From a virus, in the IMG/VR virus record IMGVR_UViG_3300028412_000004, positions 1 through 64,000 of that record: a DNA stretch of 64,000 bases; one strand, given 5' to 3'. Of this stretch, positions 24,275 through 32,323 are shown in pieces. The translations under genes and the position numbers were made by a program. The notes beneath the pieces were generated by a model that worked only from the letters and a program-made list of their open reading frames with translations, did not search any database and was not told where the DNA came from. Each line of letters opens with the position of its first letter. The stretch's first letter is position 1.

Positions 24275-24545
24275 ATAGATGTAACACACCGTTACATCTA
24301 TCCCAAGCTCTCCTCACACTGCTCGATATAGTGTGCTTGGTTAGGCGTGTCCGCCTACGAGTTTGGGGAAGGGTATGGAAGTAACCCTAGTCCTAAAGGA
24401 CCCCGTCCGCGGGCGGTCTTCCCCCAGCCTGGTCATGCAGACGACATGGTCAGACTGGGTAATTTTAACCACCCGTCCGGCAGTAATATTAACAATCAAA
24501 TTAGAAAAAGTTATTATTGAGAGAGCTGCCTGGACGGGTCCTATT
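24275..24545 (+). promoter_or_regulatory. Hairpin-rich leader of the deformylase gene
   Basis: Consecutive stems are 24275-24285 with 24291-24301 (11 bp), 24315-24320 with 24330-24335, 24342-24347 with 24352-24357, 24370-24374 with 24384-24388, a nested set within 24423-24459, and 24471-24483 with 24526-24539 (about 12 bp with one bulge). The last stem ends six bases before ATG 24546 and covers GGACGG, the only Shine-Dalgarno-like bases. It could gate translation. An open frame passes through from 24363 but looks artificial. Confidence 0.6.
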
Positions 24546-25031
24546 ATGCTAAAACTAAAGTTAATACGCAGAGGGGATCCTGAAGAAGGGATCCTGTCAG
24601 AAAACCTCTTAACGTCTCATCCTGCGGACCCTGCAGAGGTCCGCAGGATTGTTAAGCAGGTGAAAAAGATATGCCGCCTCAAGAGAGGAGCTGGTTTATC
24701 CGCGAACCAGGTTGGTGTAAGGATGGCGTTTTTCTTTATATCTCCGGCGGCATGCGACACACGTAAAAACATGTTCGTATTAAACCCTATCATCACGGAG
24801 CTGGACGACGAGAGAACTACTCGTGTAGAGGGATGCCTATCACTACCTGGACGCGAGTTCGAGGTAGAGAGGCCGGCGGCTGTGACCGCTAGATATGAAG
24901 ACGAACATGGACGTCAACGCCTGGAGCGCTTCGCAGGCTGCGCTGCGCAGGTGTTTCTCCATGAATACGATCATCTCCTCGGGAAGACTCTCGAGGACAC
25001 AGGAAAGGAAATAAAAAATGAAGAAGAATGA
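24546..25031 (+). CDS. def: Peptide deformylase
   Basis: 161 aa from ATG 24546, close to the usual PDF length. Motif 1 GAGLSANQVG (48-57), motif 2 EGCLSLPG (Cys97), motif 3 HEYDH (His139, Glu140, His143). It removes the formyl group from new proteins using a bound metal. Phage deformylases often replace the host enzyme during infection. The first 110 bases can also form a 12-bp hairpin (24619-24649), so translation is probably controlled. Confidence 0.9.
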   Translation: MLKLKLIRRGDPEEGILSENLLTSHPADPAEVRRIVKQVKKICRLKRGAGLSANQVGVRMAFFFISPAACDTRKNMFVLNPIITELDDERTTRVEGCLSLPGREFEVERPAAVTARYEDEHGRQRLERFAGCAAQVFLHEYDHLLGKTLEDTGKEIKNEEE

Positions 25032-25404
25032 TTACGACGCCGCACAGACTGAGTTTGTGCTGGCTAAAGAAGGGCTCGAAGTCGCGCTCACGCGCTTCGA
25101 CTCTGCAGCGATAACGCTGGCTGAGATGGAGCCAAAGCAGGTCATGGCCGCGAGTGAAGATATGCGGAAGACGATAAATAGGCTGGTAAGGCACCTCGCC
25201 ACCCAGACCTACAAGAACGATTTTCGCGCAGCTTGGATCGACGCCTACAAAGTAATGGGACGCGTGTTCCACTACAACCCGGCAGCGAAAGCTGTAACTG
25301 CGAACCGTCCACATCTTGACATTTGCGAAGAGGACGGAAATTTGGACAAGCTGCTAAAAATTGTCCAGGCTATGATAGCCAACGAGGCGGCAGACGCTCG
25401 TTGA
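25018..25404 (+). CDS. Hypothetical protein, 128 aa
   Basis: Overlaps the deformylase end. Helical, with TRFDSAAITLAEMEPKQVMAA. Not recognised. It is followed by an A-rich leader before the next gene. Confidence 0.5.
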   Translation: MKKNDYDAAQTEFVLAKEGLEVALTRFDSAAITLAEMEPKQVMAASEDMRKTINRLVRHLATQTYKNDFRAAWIDAYKVMGRVFHYNPAAKAVTANRPHLDICEEDGNLDKLLKIVQAMIANEAADAR

Positions 25405-25434
25405 CAAACACAAATACAAATACATAAACACAAC

Positions 25435-25938
25435 ATGGATAAGAATAAGATTGTAGACCAACTACGTCAGTTTGGCGTACGGGAGGACCAGATACCATCC
25501 GTGTTGGCGGATGTGGCCTACCACCTGCAGGAGTTCGGCGTAGCTCAAATATTTGGCATGCCTGACGGAACGCTAAAGGTAGGGGCTACGAGTCCTGACG
25601 CTGGTGCACCTTTATCAGGAACAGACTGCAAGGAGGAGGCGTTTGAGGAGCACCCCAGTGATGTTATGCGTCGCGACCTTGCACTATACGCGGACATATT
25701 GTCCGTGTCAGAGCATACTACTGAAGCGCTGCGAGACAAGCTAGAGCGCATGAAGCAAGCTCTAGAAGTAAAATTGGGTGAAGATGTTGAAGACTACATC
25801 TCGCATACCCAGTTGGAGACGCATAAAGCGTCCGGGGATCGCGCAAAGGCGGAACTCCATGCATGGCAAGAAGCCGTGCACGGAGGCAATACAATGTTGT
25901 CCTTCCAAGACTGGAAGGACTCCTCCCTACCTGTATAA
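25435..25938 (+). CDS. Hypothetical protein, 167 aa
   Basis: Helical with an acidic coiled-coil-like middle (TTEALRDKLERMKQALEVKL). Its last codons are covered by a 7-bp hairpin (25927-25933 with 25941-25947), 13 bases before the terminator stem. Not recognised. Confidence 0.5.
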   Translation: MDKNKIVDQLRQFGVREDQIPSVLADVAYHLQEFGVAQIFGMPDGTLKVGATSPDAGAPLSGTDCKEEAFEEHPSDVMRRDLALYADILSVSEHTTEALRDKLERMKQALEVKLGEDVEDYISHTQLETHKASGDRAKAELHAWQEAVHGGNTMLSFQDWKDSSLPV

Positions 25939-25959
25939 TGCAGGTAGAATTATAATCTA

Positions 25960-25987
25960 GGCCGTACAATACTGTACGGCCTTTTTT
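25960..25987 (+). terminator. Strong intrinsic terminator
   Basis: GGCCGTACA (25960-25968) pairs with TGTACGGCC (25973-25981) around ATAC, then T6. A textbook rho-independent terminator closing the unit from the deformylase. Confidence 0.85.
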
Positions 25988-26071
25988 ATGTATCCATGGG
26001 CGCAGCTACCGCTCTTAACAAACAACAATAATTAGTAGCACAAGTAACCTCAACAGAGAGTAAATAATAAT

Positions 26072-26506
26072 ATGGCAAAAGTAGATATAGAAACCCTGAA
26101 GTTCATAGTCCAGCGTCACGAGCAGGACATAAGTAAAGTCAACAGCATCATGAAAGATATCGCGCTCGAGCTCAAAGCCGAGGAAGAAGAAAAGGCCAAC
26201 AGACCTCCTCCCGTCAAGAAGCAGTTCGTCGTCGTCATTGCAGACAATGAAGGCGCGCTGGCAGGTAAAGACCTACCAGCTTGGGTCGTGCAAATCCCGG
26301 AAGAGGATAGTGTATTAACCGCTCCAGAGCGTCTTGTCAGGGCCGCTCGTGAGTTCAACACCACCCCGAAAGGACGCCGCATGCCTGTGGAGTCGCTCGG
26401 GGAAGCCTGTGAGGTTGTTAGCGCCAAGTTATTTAAAGAGCAGGATATCTGGGTGAAGACCAAGGTTCCTGTCCTTGCGATACCGCATACCAACAAGCTC
26501 CAGTAG
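26072..26506 (+). CDS. Hypothetical protein, 144 aa
   Basis: Begins MAKVDIETLKF with a coiled-coil-like first 45 residues, then a beta-type part (QFVVVIADNEGAL). Not recognised. It begins a new unit after the terminator. Confidence 0.5.
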   Translation: MAKVDIETLKFIVQRHEQDISKVNSIMKDIALELKAEEEEKANRPPPVKKQFVVVIADNEGALAGKDLPAWVVQIPEEDSVLTAPERLVRAAREFNTTPKGRRMPVESLGEACEVVSAKLFKEQDIWVKTKVPVLAIPHTNKLQ

Positions 26507-26585
26507 AGCGCACAAAACTTGTTTGACAGTGTGATAATTGTAGTTTTAACTGTGTGTTTATTAAATTAACCCAATACGAAACACT

Positions 26586-26918
26586 ATGAGCCAACGACAA
26601 TCTTCTCTCTATTCGAAATCTTATCTCGCCTCAGTTGGCGGACCTGCCACTGCCTCTGACGCTAAGAAGCGCGCCGCAGCTAGGGCTGTTACGTTGAAAA
26701 AGGAGGATAAAAAGAGCGAAAGAATCGCTAAGCAAGGGGTTAAGAAGACAGCTACCAAGAAGACAGCTACCAAGAAGACAGCTACCAAGAAGACAGCTGT
26801 TAAGAAGACAGCTGTCAAAAAGGCTCCTGTTAAGCAGGTTGATAAAGAATTAGATCCTGTGGTTAATTCTACAACTCCGGAAGCAAAAGCTCCTGAAGGA
26901 ACTGAAGACTCCGAGTAG
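26586..26918 (+). CDS. Histone-H1-like basic protein, 110 aa
   Basis: The middle is a Lys/Thr/Ala repeat (KKTATKKTATKKTATKK, then KKTAVKKTAVKK) from five tandem 15-nt units at 26742-26816. The N-terminal ~55 residues are also basic and the C-terminus is acidic. It resembles bacterial H1-like tails and is probably a DNA-condensing protein. It is followed by a terminator. Confidence 0.7.
   Translation: MSQRQSSLYSKSYLASVGGPATASDAKKRAAARAVTLKKEDKKSERIAKQGVKKTATKKTATKKTATKKTAVKKTAVKKAPVKQVDKELDPVVNSTTPEAKAPEGTEDSE
26742..26816 (+). repeat. Five tandem 15-nt repeats
   Basis: AAGAAGACAGCTACC occurs three times in a row, followed by two variants ending GTT and GTC. They encode the KKTAT/KKTAV part of the H1-like protein and are prone to copy-number change. 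Confidence 0.9.
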
Positions 26919-26950
26919 TCAGACATTAACCTAGGATTATAGGCAATCTA

Positions 26951-26987
26951 AGCCGGCCATTACAAAGGCGTAGTGGCCGGCTTTTTT
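26951..26987 (+). terminator. Strong intrinsic terminator
   Basis: AGCCGGCCA (26951-26959) pairs with TGGCCGGCT (26974-26982) and runs into a T tract at 26982-26987. It ends the H1-like gene's unit. Confidence 0.85.
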
Positions 26988-27025
26988 GTTGCGCTGAAAC
27001 AGAGGGTAGTTGATTTTAATGTGCG

Positions 27026-27292
27026 ATGAGTGAAAGTAGCAGTAGATTATACGTCGGGAACCTCTCGTTTTCCGCAGATAAGAAAGACCTAAGAGCGTTG
27101 TTCGCTCTAGCTGGTCAGGTTGTCGATGTATACACGCCTTTTAAAGAAGGACAGAAGTTCCAACAAAACAGAGGTTATGGTTTCGTAGAGATGGGAACTG
27201 TTGCTGAGGCGGAACGTGCTGTAGCTATGTTAGATGGTGAAGGACGCATTCGCGGACGCGTCATCCAAGTGAAAAAAGCAGATATCAGGTAA
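27026..27292 (+). CDS. RRM-type RNA-binding protein, 88 aa
   Basis: A single RNA-recognition motif: RNP2 LYVGNL near residue 8 and RNP1 RGYGFVEM around residue 49, with normal strand spacing. Its length matches the small bacterial Rbp proteins found in cyanobacteria and some other phyla. It would bind single-stranded RNA. A phage RRM next to structured RNAs is worth noting. The next gene follows closely. Confidence 0.85.
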   Translation: MSESSSRLYVGNLSFSADKKDLRALFALAGQVVDVYTPFKEGQKFQQNRGYGFVEMGTVAEAERAVAMLDGEGRIRGRVIQVKKADIR

Positions 27293-27297
27293 AGACT

Positions 27298-27825
27298 ATG
27301 AGTAAAGAAAGAGACCAAGAAGAATTAGATAATTTTAACGCAGAACAGCAAGGCCCTGTAGAAGGGCTGAGCGTTAAGCACTTTGACGATGTACAGGATA
27401 AAGAGCAGCTGACCAGCAGGGGTAGTAAAAACATGACACCCTTCGAGGTGCAGCTGCCAGTTCAGTTTACTGCGGAGGACCCGCGAGTGTATTTCGTAGC
27501 CTATTATATACGCGCCCCTAGCCCGAACGCCGCGGCGCTAGTCGCAGGTCGTTGCTTTCTCCGCTGGGAGAAGGTAGATAAAGGTCTAGAGTTCCACAAG
27601 TTCCCCGACATCTTAGATACGGTAGAAGGTAGCTGCACAGTCCTAGATGACGGTGACTGGAGTATCGCGTGGGATAAAGCGCAACGCTTTCCCCACAAAT
27701 CGATCGGTCCTAAAGACAACCCAAGTATTTTCGTGTTCTGGCCTGAAGGTTATGGTCAAGCACCCGCAAACCCGGGGATTGTAGTCCCCTCAACTGAAGA
27801 AATAAAAAACCTAGGAAAGAAATAA
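27298..27825 (+). CDS. Hypothetical protein, 175 aa
   Basis: Acidic, disordered N-terminus, then FEVQLPVQFTAEDPRVYFVAYYI and two WDKAQRF-type segments. Not recognised; it may be a structural or assembly protein. It starts five bases after the RRM gene. Confidence 0.5.
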   Translation: MSKERDQEELDNFNAEQQGPVEGLSVKHFDDVQDKEQLTSRGSKNMTPFEVQLPVQFTAEDPRVYFVAYYIRAPSPNAAALVAGRCFLRWEKVDKGLEFHKFPDILDTVEGSCTVLDDGDWSIAWDKAQRFPHKSIGPKDNPSIFVFWPEGYGQAPANPGIVVPSTEEIKNLGKK

Positions 27826-27829
27826 TAAT

Positions 27830-28186
27830 ATGAGTGAAGAACAATCAGAACAAAATCAATATTCTCTAGAACAGCTTCAACACGCTATGTCGCGGAGCGC
27901 AAGTGAATTGATTCAGATGTCTTTCGCGGTGGCCGCCTCCGCGCAGAAAGGCTTTACGCACACTGCCGGTGTCGTATACCATAAGGAGGGGGAGCCTGAA
28001 AAAGGTACAGCTGTGTTATTACTGAACGCAGTCGGACCTGCTGTCGCGGACTTGGTTAAAGTCTTACGGGATGCAGGTGTAGAGGTGAAATTCGAAAGCT
28101 CCGTCTTGAAAGAAGTAACAAATACTTCGACTGAGTCGGAGCAGAAAGAGGAATCTTCCGAAAGTGAAGAAGAGCCAGCAACTTAA
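27830..28186 (+). CDS. Hypothetical protein with acidic Ser/Glu tail, 118 aa
   Basis: A helical core with SELIQMSFAVAASAQKGF, then a 25-residue Ser/Glu tail (TESEQKEESSESEEEPAT). The start bases resemble the gene at 15622. Not recognised. Confidence 0.5.
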   Translation: MSEEQSEQNQYSLEQLQHAMSRSASELIQMSFAVAASAQKGFTHTAGVVYHKEGEPEKGTAVLLLNAVGPAVADLVKVLRDAGVEVKFESSVLKEVTNTSTESEQKEESSESEEEPAT

Positions 28187-28466
28187 GCTGTGCTGCATCA
28201 CTACACTTAGTCCAACAGAACTTAGACTGCTAGAGTTAGTGGTTCGCAACCCAGGCATCTTTTTAGGTGACCTGGGTTTTTTGTTCTGGGGAAACCGTAA
28301 GCGCGGCTACCAGGGCCGAACGATGCCCACACTGAACAGGCTAGAAGCTAACAGCCTGGTAGAGGTGACACACACGAGGTGTGTGAAAACAGACAATTTG
28401 CAAAAGCAATACAGCGCCACCGAGAAAGCTCACGAGGTGCTAAATTCAAACACTATAATTTTATGA
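28164..28466 (+). CDS. Winged-helix-like protein, 100 aa
   Basis: TTLSPTELRLLELVVRNPG then a basic turn and RTMPTLNRLEANSLVEVTH, YSATEKAHEVL gives a MarR-like winged helix pattern. It probably binds DNA. A terminator-like hairpin (28248-28282) lies inside the coding part. Overlaps the previous gene end and the ligase start. Confidence 0.55.
   Translation: MKKSQQLKLCCITTLSPTELRLLELVVRNPGIFLGDLGFLFWGNRKRGYQGRTMPTLNRLEANSLVEVTHTRCVKTDNLQKQYSATEKAHEVLNSNTIIL
28248..28282 (+). terminator. Terminator-like hairpin inside a gene
   Basis: AACCCAGG (28248-28255) pairs with CCTGGGTT (28271-28278) and runs into six T (28277-28282). If active it would attenuate transcription into the ligase gene. It encodes part of the winged-helix protein, so it may also be chance. 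Confidence 0.5.
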
Positions 28467-30466
28467 ATGCATCAAAAAGAATTAAGGAGCTGGAAGAGCT
28501 TCTAACAGAGGCGGACACCTTTTACTACAACACTGAGTCAGTCATAATGGAAGACTGCGCCTACGACAAACTATACGAAGAGCTTAAAGATCTGACTGGA
28601 GGGCAAAGCAACTTCTTTTCTCGGGTTGGAGCGCCTATCGGCGGATCTTCGCTGGAGGAGGTTGCGCACCGGATACCCATGGGGTCGCTACATAAGGCTA
28701 AGACAGTTGAGGAAGTGACGGCCTGGGTTTACACACAAGGGCTGGCCGGGGATGTATTATTTATGTCTTACAAGATGGACGGAGCTTCGCTTTCGCTGGA
28801 ATACTTACATGGGGAGCTTGTTCGAGCTGCAACACGCGGCGACGGTGTTAAGGGTGAAGACGTCACGGCCAACGCTCGTCGCATGCTGGGTGTTCCTGTA
28901 AAAGTGAAAGATTTTACAGGTTTCGTGCGTGGTGAGGTTATCCTTACTAAGAACATGTGGCGTGTATTAGATCCAGACCAGCTCTCTAATCCTCGTAATC
29001 TTGGTAATGGTATCATGCGTCGAAAGAGTGGAGAGAATGCCGATTGTCTTCGATTCTACGCATTCGACACTACAGAAGCGCATGACTTGCGACATATGTA
29101 TGACCGTTGGTTTGAATCCGTAGGTTTCACACCAGCGCCAGGTATGCTACTCACAGGCAACGTAGAAGAAATTGAAGCTGCAGTCTGCTCTTGCTACGAT
29201 AAGGTTAACAAAATCCGCAACTCCCTAGATTTCGAGATTGACGGTCTTGTGATTGAGGTAAACGACATCGACAAGTTGAGAGAGTTGGGCGTAGCCCGTA
29301 ACTGCCCCCGCGGTATGATTGCTCTTAAGTTCGAAGCCCTCAGCGCTACAACCAAGCTCGTTGATGTTGAAGTGACCGTCGGACACACCGGTGCGATCAT
29401 TCCCACGGCCGTACTCTCCCCTGTTAAATTAGGCGGTGTGACCATCCGACGTGCGAGTCTGTGTAACTGGGAAGAGGTGAAACGTCTCGGAATAAAGAAG
29501 GGTGACAGCGTACTCGTTACTCGACGCAACGACGTCATACCAAAGATCGAGCGTGTCACCAGCAGCCCGGAAGGTGCGGAGCCTATTGAGGAGCCTACCC
29601 ACTGTCCTTGTGCTATGAAGTTTGCCGTCCTACGCAGGCCAAGCCTAGACGGGACGACGCAGGGTGCTATAACATACTGCTCTGGAGGCGCAGCTTGCGG
29701 TTTCCAGAAGCTTGGTAAAATCAAGCGCTGGGTAAGCTCCCTAGACATCAAGGGGCTGGGCGACGTTTATATTGCGGCGCTATACGCCACGCTCACAGCT
29801 GGTATCAGTTCGGAAGCTGGACTGCCGGAAGGTTACAAGCGTATGGTCGAGGACCCGTCCGATTTGTATGGGTTGCAGGCGGGCGGGTTGTCTAAGTTGG
29901 TAAATGCAGAAGGAACTGTAATAGGTACGAAGCAACTACTTAACATCTACGCAGAGTTGGACAAGACTCGTGAACTGACCGTCGCAGAGTTCCTGGGGTC
30001 GCTCGGTATCGATGGACTTGGAAAACGCCGAGTAGAGCAGATCATAGATGCTTCGAATGGATACCTGAACGACGTGGACAACTGGTTTGACTTCGCATAT
30101 TTTGAGCGAAACTGCGCAGAGCTGGGTATCCCTAATATGCACGAACGTATTACGAATGGTATTGTGGAGAACTCAGACCTGATGTCCAGGTTACGGGAGC
30201 ACATCGATGTTACAGAATCGGAGTCGGCCTACGAGACGGAAGATGCTGCATCGTTCTGCTTCACTGGGGCACTCCCGAATCCCCGGGATCATTATCGTGC
30301 GCTTTTGGAGGCAGCAGGGCATGTGTTTGTAGCCAGTTACAAGAAAGGTATTAATTACCTCGTTGCGGCAAATCCTGACAGCGGGAGTTCTAAACTCAAG
30401 AAGGCTAGGAAGGATGGCGTAGAGGTTATCAGTGTTGATATGTTCGAGAAAATTATAAATGGATAA
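28463..30466 (+). CDS. ligA: NAD+-dependent DNA ligase, complete
   Basis: 667 aa from ATG 28463 (in frame with an open extension from 28379). It has all LigA parts in order: N-terminal Ia region, KMDGAS adenylation motif (Lys104), OB domain, a four-cysteine zinc finger (CPC ... CSGGAAC), helix-hairpin-helix repeats and a C-terminal BRCT domain (FCFTGALPNPRDHY). It seals nicks using NAD+. Most phages carry ATP ligases, so a full bacterial-type ligase is less usual. Followed by a methyltransferase remnant. Confidence 0.95.
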   Translation: MNASKRIKELEELLTEADTFYYNTESVIMEDCAYDKLYEELKDLTGGQSNFFSRVGAPIGGSSLEEVAHRIPMGSLHKAKTVEEVTAWVYTQGLAGDVLFMSYKMDGASLSLEYLHGELVRAATRGDGVKGEDVTANARRMLGVPVKVKDFTGFVRGEVILTKNMWRVLDPDQLSNPRNLGNGIMRRKSGENADCLRFYAFDTTEAHDLRHMYDRWFESVGFTPAPGMLLTGNVEEIEAAVCSCYDKVNKIRNSLDFEIDGLVIEVNDIDKLRELGVARNCPRGMIALKFEALSATTKLVDVEVTVGHTGAIIPTAVLSPVKLGGVTIRRASLCNWEEVKRLGIKKGDSVLVTRRNDVIPKIERVTSSPEGAEPIEEPTHCPCAMKFAVLRRPSLDGTTQGAITYCSGGAACGFQKLGKIKRWVSSLDIKGLGDVYIAALYATLTAGISSEAGLPEGYKRMVEDPSDLYGLQAGGLSKLVNAEGTVIGTKQLLNIYAELDKTRELTVAEFLGSLGIDGLGKRRVEQIIDASNGYLNDVDNWFDFAYFERNCAELGIPNMHERITNGIVENSDLMSRLREHIDVTESESAYETEDAASFCFTGALPNPRDHYRALLEAAGHVFVASYKKGINYLVAANPDSGSSKLKKARKDGVEVISVDMFEKIING

Positions 30467-30811
30467 GATTAAACATGCAGAATTCATTGATCTGTTTTGC
30501 GGTGGCGGAGGTTCCGGTTCGGACATCGATGCCCCGTAGGTACTGTATTGAGTCGGGCACACATTGCGTTGTGTTCGCCGGTAGTACGTCTAAAAGGTAA
30601 GCACTTCCTTTTAGATATCCGGCTAAGGATGTTGGATACATCCGAGCTGGCACATGCGCAGGGATTCCCGGAGAACTACCTGTGGGCTGGTAACAATACC
30701 GCCAAAATGAAAGCGATTGGTAACAGTGTCTCGAGGTATGTTTCCCGAGCACTAACACTCGCAGCAATAAATCAACAAGAGGATATAAGAAAATGGACAG
30801 AGAAGAACTAG
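30459..30811 (+). pseudogene. Remnant of a second cytosine-C5 methyltransferase
   Basis: ATG 30459 encodes motif I (EFIDLFCGGGGS) and stops at TAG 30537-30539. Further on, in another frame (30497-30811), is a methyltransferase C-terminal part (DTSELAHAQGFPENYLW, then KMKAIGNSVSRYVSRALTLA). The region between, with the PCQ and ENV motifs, is missing, so an internal deletion is likely. The product cannot be active. Confidence 0.75.
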
Positions 30812-30987
30812 AAGAAAGATTCGGTAAAGGTAAAGTATGGGATACTAAAGAGCTTCAGGAGAAGTTCAAAGTGATTTCGTTTGCAGCCCCGTGGGCTATG
30901 GTTGAGGATAAGGAGACAGGAAATAGGGGGAGTGTTACTTTTCAACACGCCCCTCGTTTTTACTACGACTTCCAACCTAGCGACTAA
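30793..30987 (+). CDS. Small phage protein, 64 aa
   Basis: VWDTKELQEKFKVISFAAPWAMV then GNRGSVTFQHAPRFYYDFQ resembles a small protein seen in several phages (recollection). It overlaps the remnant's end. No function is known. Confidence 0.6.
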   Translation: MDREELEERFGKGKVWDTKELQEKFKVISFAAPWAMVEDKETGNRGSVTFQHAPRFYYDFQPSD

Positions 30988-31011
30988 AGGGTTGACGTAG
31001 CAGCTAGCTTG

Positions 31012-31031
31012 GCATTTTTTTAAAAAAATGC
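31012..31031. other. 20-bp perfect palindrome over a start codon
   Basis: GCATTTTTTT followed by AAAAAAATGC, with the ATG of the next gene (31028) inside the right arm. In RNA the start codon could be hidden in a hairpin, or the DNA could bind a dimeric protein. Confidence 0.7.
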
Positions 31032-31348
31032 AGCACGTTCAGAAGGTGGAAGATGAGCTTAGAAAACTTCGCTACGAACCCGGATACACTACTTGTCTCC
31101 GCGGTAATCTTTACCTGTCTCTATGCGTTACGCCATTTGAAGTACTTCCTATGTTTTTGGAGGTTTATAAAGAGCGTGGCGTATGGGAGTTTAATGTAGA
31201 CACCGAGTTGGATACTATACGGTATGCAACTCTTGGTCCACGTGTTAAGTTAATTCAGGCGTTACATTCATTCAGGGTGTTATCCGACGCTGTTACAAAG
31301 AGAGACAACTATCAAGATGAGCAGTCCTGCGAATACTCCCCAACCTAA
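31028..31348 (+). CDS. Hypothetical protein, 106 aa
   Basis: The start lies inside a palindrome. Contains LYLSLCVTPFEVLPMFLEVYKERGVWEFN. Not recognised. The end overlaps the next gene by about 30 bases. Confidence 0.5.
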   Translation: MQHVQKVEDELRKLRYEPGYTTCLRGNLYLSLCVTPFEVLPMFLEVYKERGVWEFNVDTELDTIRYATLGPRVKLIQALHSFRVLSDAVTKRDNYQDEQSCEYSPT

Positions 31349-31598
31349 AGGCAGTGTCCATAGGGCTGTAATAAAAATAATACTCAGCGAGTGGTATGCT
31401 GAGTTCAGATCGAACGACGGCATCACACACCGACTACCTATTACGGAGTTGGATGCCTGGAACTTCGATGTAGAGAACAACCTCCCAGTAGACATCTGTT
31501 TCTACCGAGGACGCGTCCAGATACTCAAGAAAGTGGTGGGCAATAAACGATACGTATTAACGACGGAGAGTAATATATTTCTCCAACAAAACCTATGA
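31317..31598 (+). CDS. Hypothetical protein, 93 aa
   Basis: SSPANTPQPKGSVHRAVIKIIL then an aromatic part and NKRYVLTTE. Not recognised. The long overlap with its neighbour makes the true start uncertain; a later start is possible. Confidence 0.45.
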   Translation: MSSPANTPQPKGSVHRAVIKIILSEWYAEFRSNDGITHRLPITELDAWNFDVENNLPVDICFYRGRVQILKKVVGNKRYVLTTESNIFLQQNL

Positions 31599-32323
31599 GT
31601 GAACAATCAATTAAAAGAACTACCCTCTCGATGAAGCAGGGTAATGCAAAGTTAGATAAATCAATTACAATATTCTCCATACCTGCAGGTTTTACCTGCC
31701 CTGGAGCTAAACAATGTCTTACTAAGGCAGACCCAGACACAGGGAGAGCGATGCTAGGAGCGCACGCCGAATTCAAGTGCTTTGCTGCTACGGCCGAGGC
31801 TAGACCTGGTGTGCGAAAGTCACGCTGGAGTAACTTTGAGCTACTCACATCTGCTAAGACGACGCTGGGAATGGCGCGCCTTATTCAGAAGTCTATCCTC
31901 AAAGGAACGCAGAAGTTGCGGATTCACGAGTCGGGTGACTTCTTCAGCCAGCGATACTTCGACGCTTGGCTTGTTGTAGCCAGGCGTAACCCAGATATCA
32001 CATTCTACGCCTACACCAAAAGCTTGAAATTCTGGGTGAACCGCATGATCTACATCCCTAGTAACCTCCGCTTGACAGCAAGCAGAGGAGGTACGCACGA
32101 TCACCTCATCGATGATCTACAACTCCGAAGCTCTGAAGTAGTATTTCACCCGGATGATGCTAAAGGTATGGAGATCGATCACGACGACAGCCATGCATAC
32201 GGGGACAGTAAGAAATCATTCGCATTACTACTTCACGGGCAGCAGCCCAAGGATACACCCGCGGCTGCTGCCATCAAGCGGTTAAACAAAGAGAAAATAA
32301 AATATAGCTATGCCAAAACGTAA
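31595..32323 (+). CDS. gp88-like phage protein, 242 aa
   Basis: Contains FTCPGAKQCLTKADP, a later cysteine, KLRIHESGDFFSQRYFDAW and FYAYTKSLKFW, matching the phage "gene product 88" family with conserved cysteines and SGDF motif. The biochemical role is unknown. Basic tail with NKEKIKYSYAKT. Confidence 0.7.
   Translation: MSEQSIKRTTLSMKQGNAKLDKSITIFSIPAGFTCPGAKQCLTKADPDTGRAMLGAHAEFKCFAATAEARPGVRKSRWSNFELLTSAKTTLGMARLIQKSILKGTQKLRIHESGDFFSQRYFDAWLVVARRNPDITFYAYTKSLKFWVNRMIYIPSNLRLTASRGGTHDHLIDDLQLRSSEVVFHPDDAKGMEIDHDDSHAYGDSKKSFALLLHGQQPKDTPAAAAIKRLNKEKIKYSYAKT

Noticed and set aside
24363-24545. N-terminal extension of the deformylase frame
   Set aside because: The extra 61 codons pass through the structured leader, do not look like a deformylase start, and give an overlong protein. 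ATG 24546 gives the normal length.
29194-29751. Antisense ORF (185 aa) opposite the ligase
   Set aside because: The sense strand encodes the conserved ligase OB and zinc-finger parts. The antisense frame has no recognisable domain.
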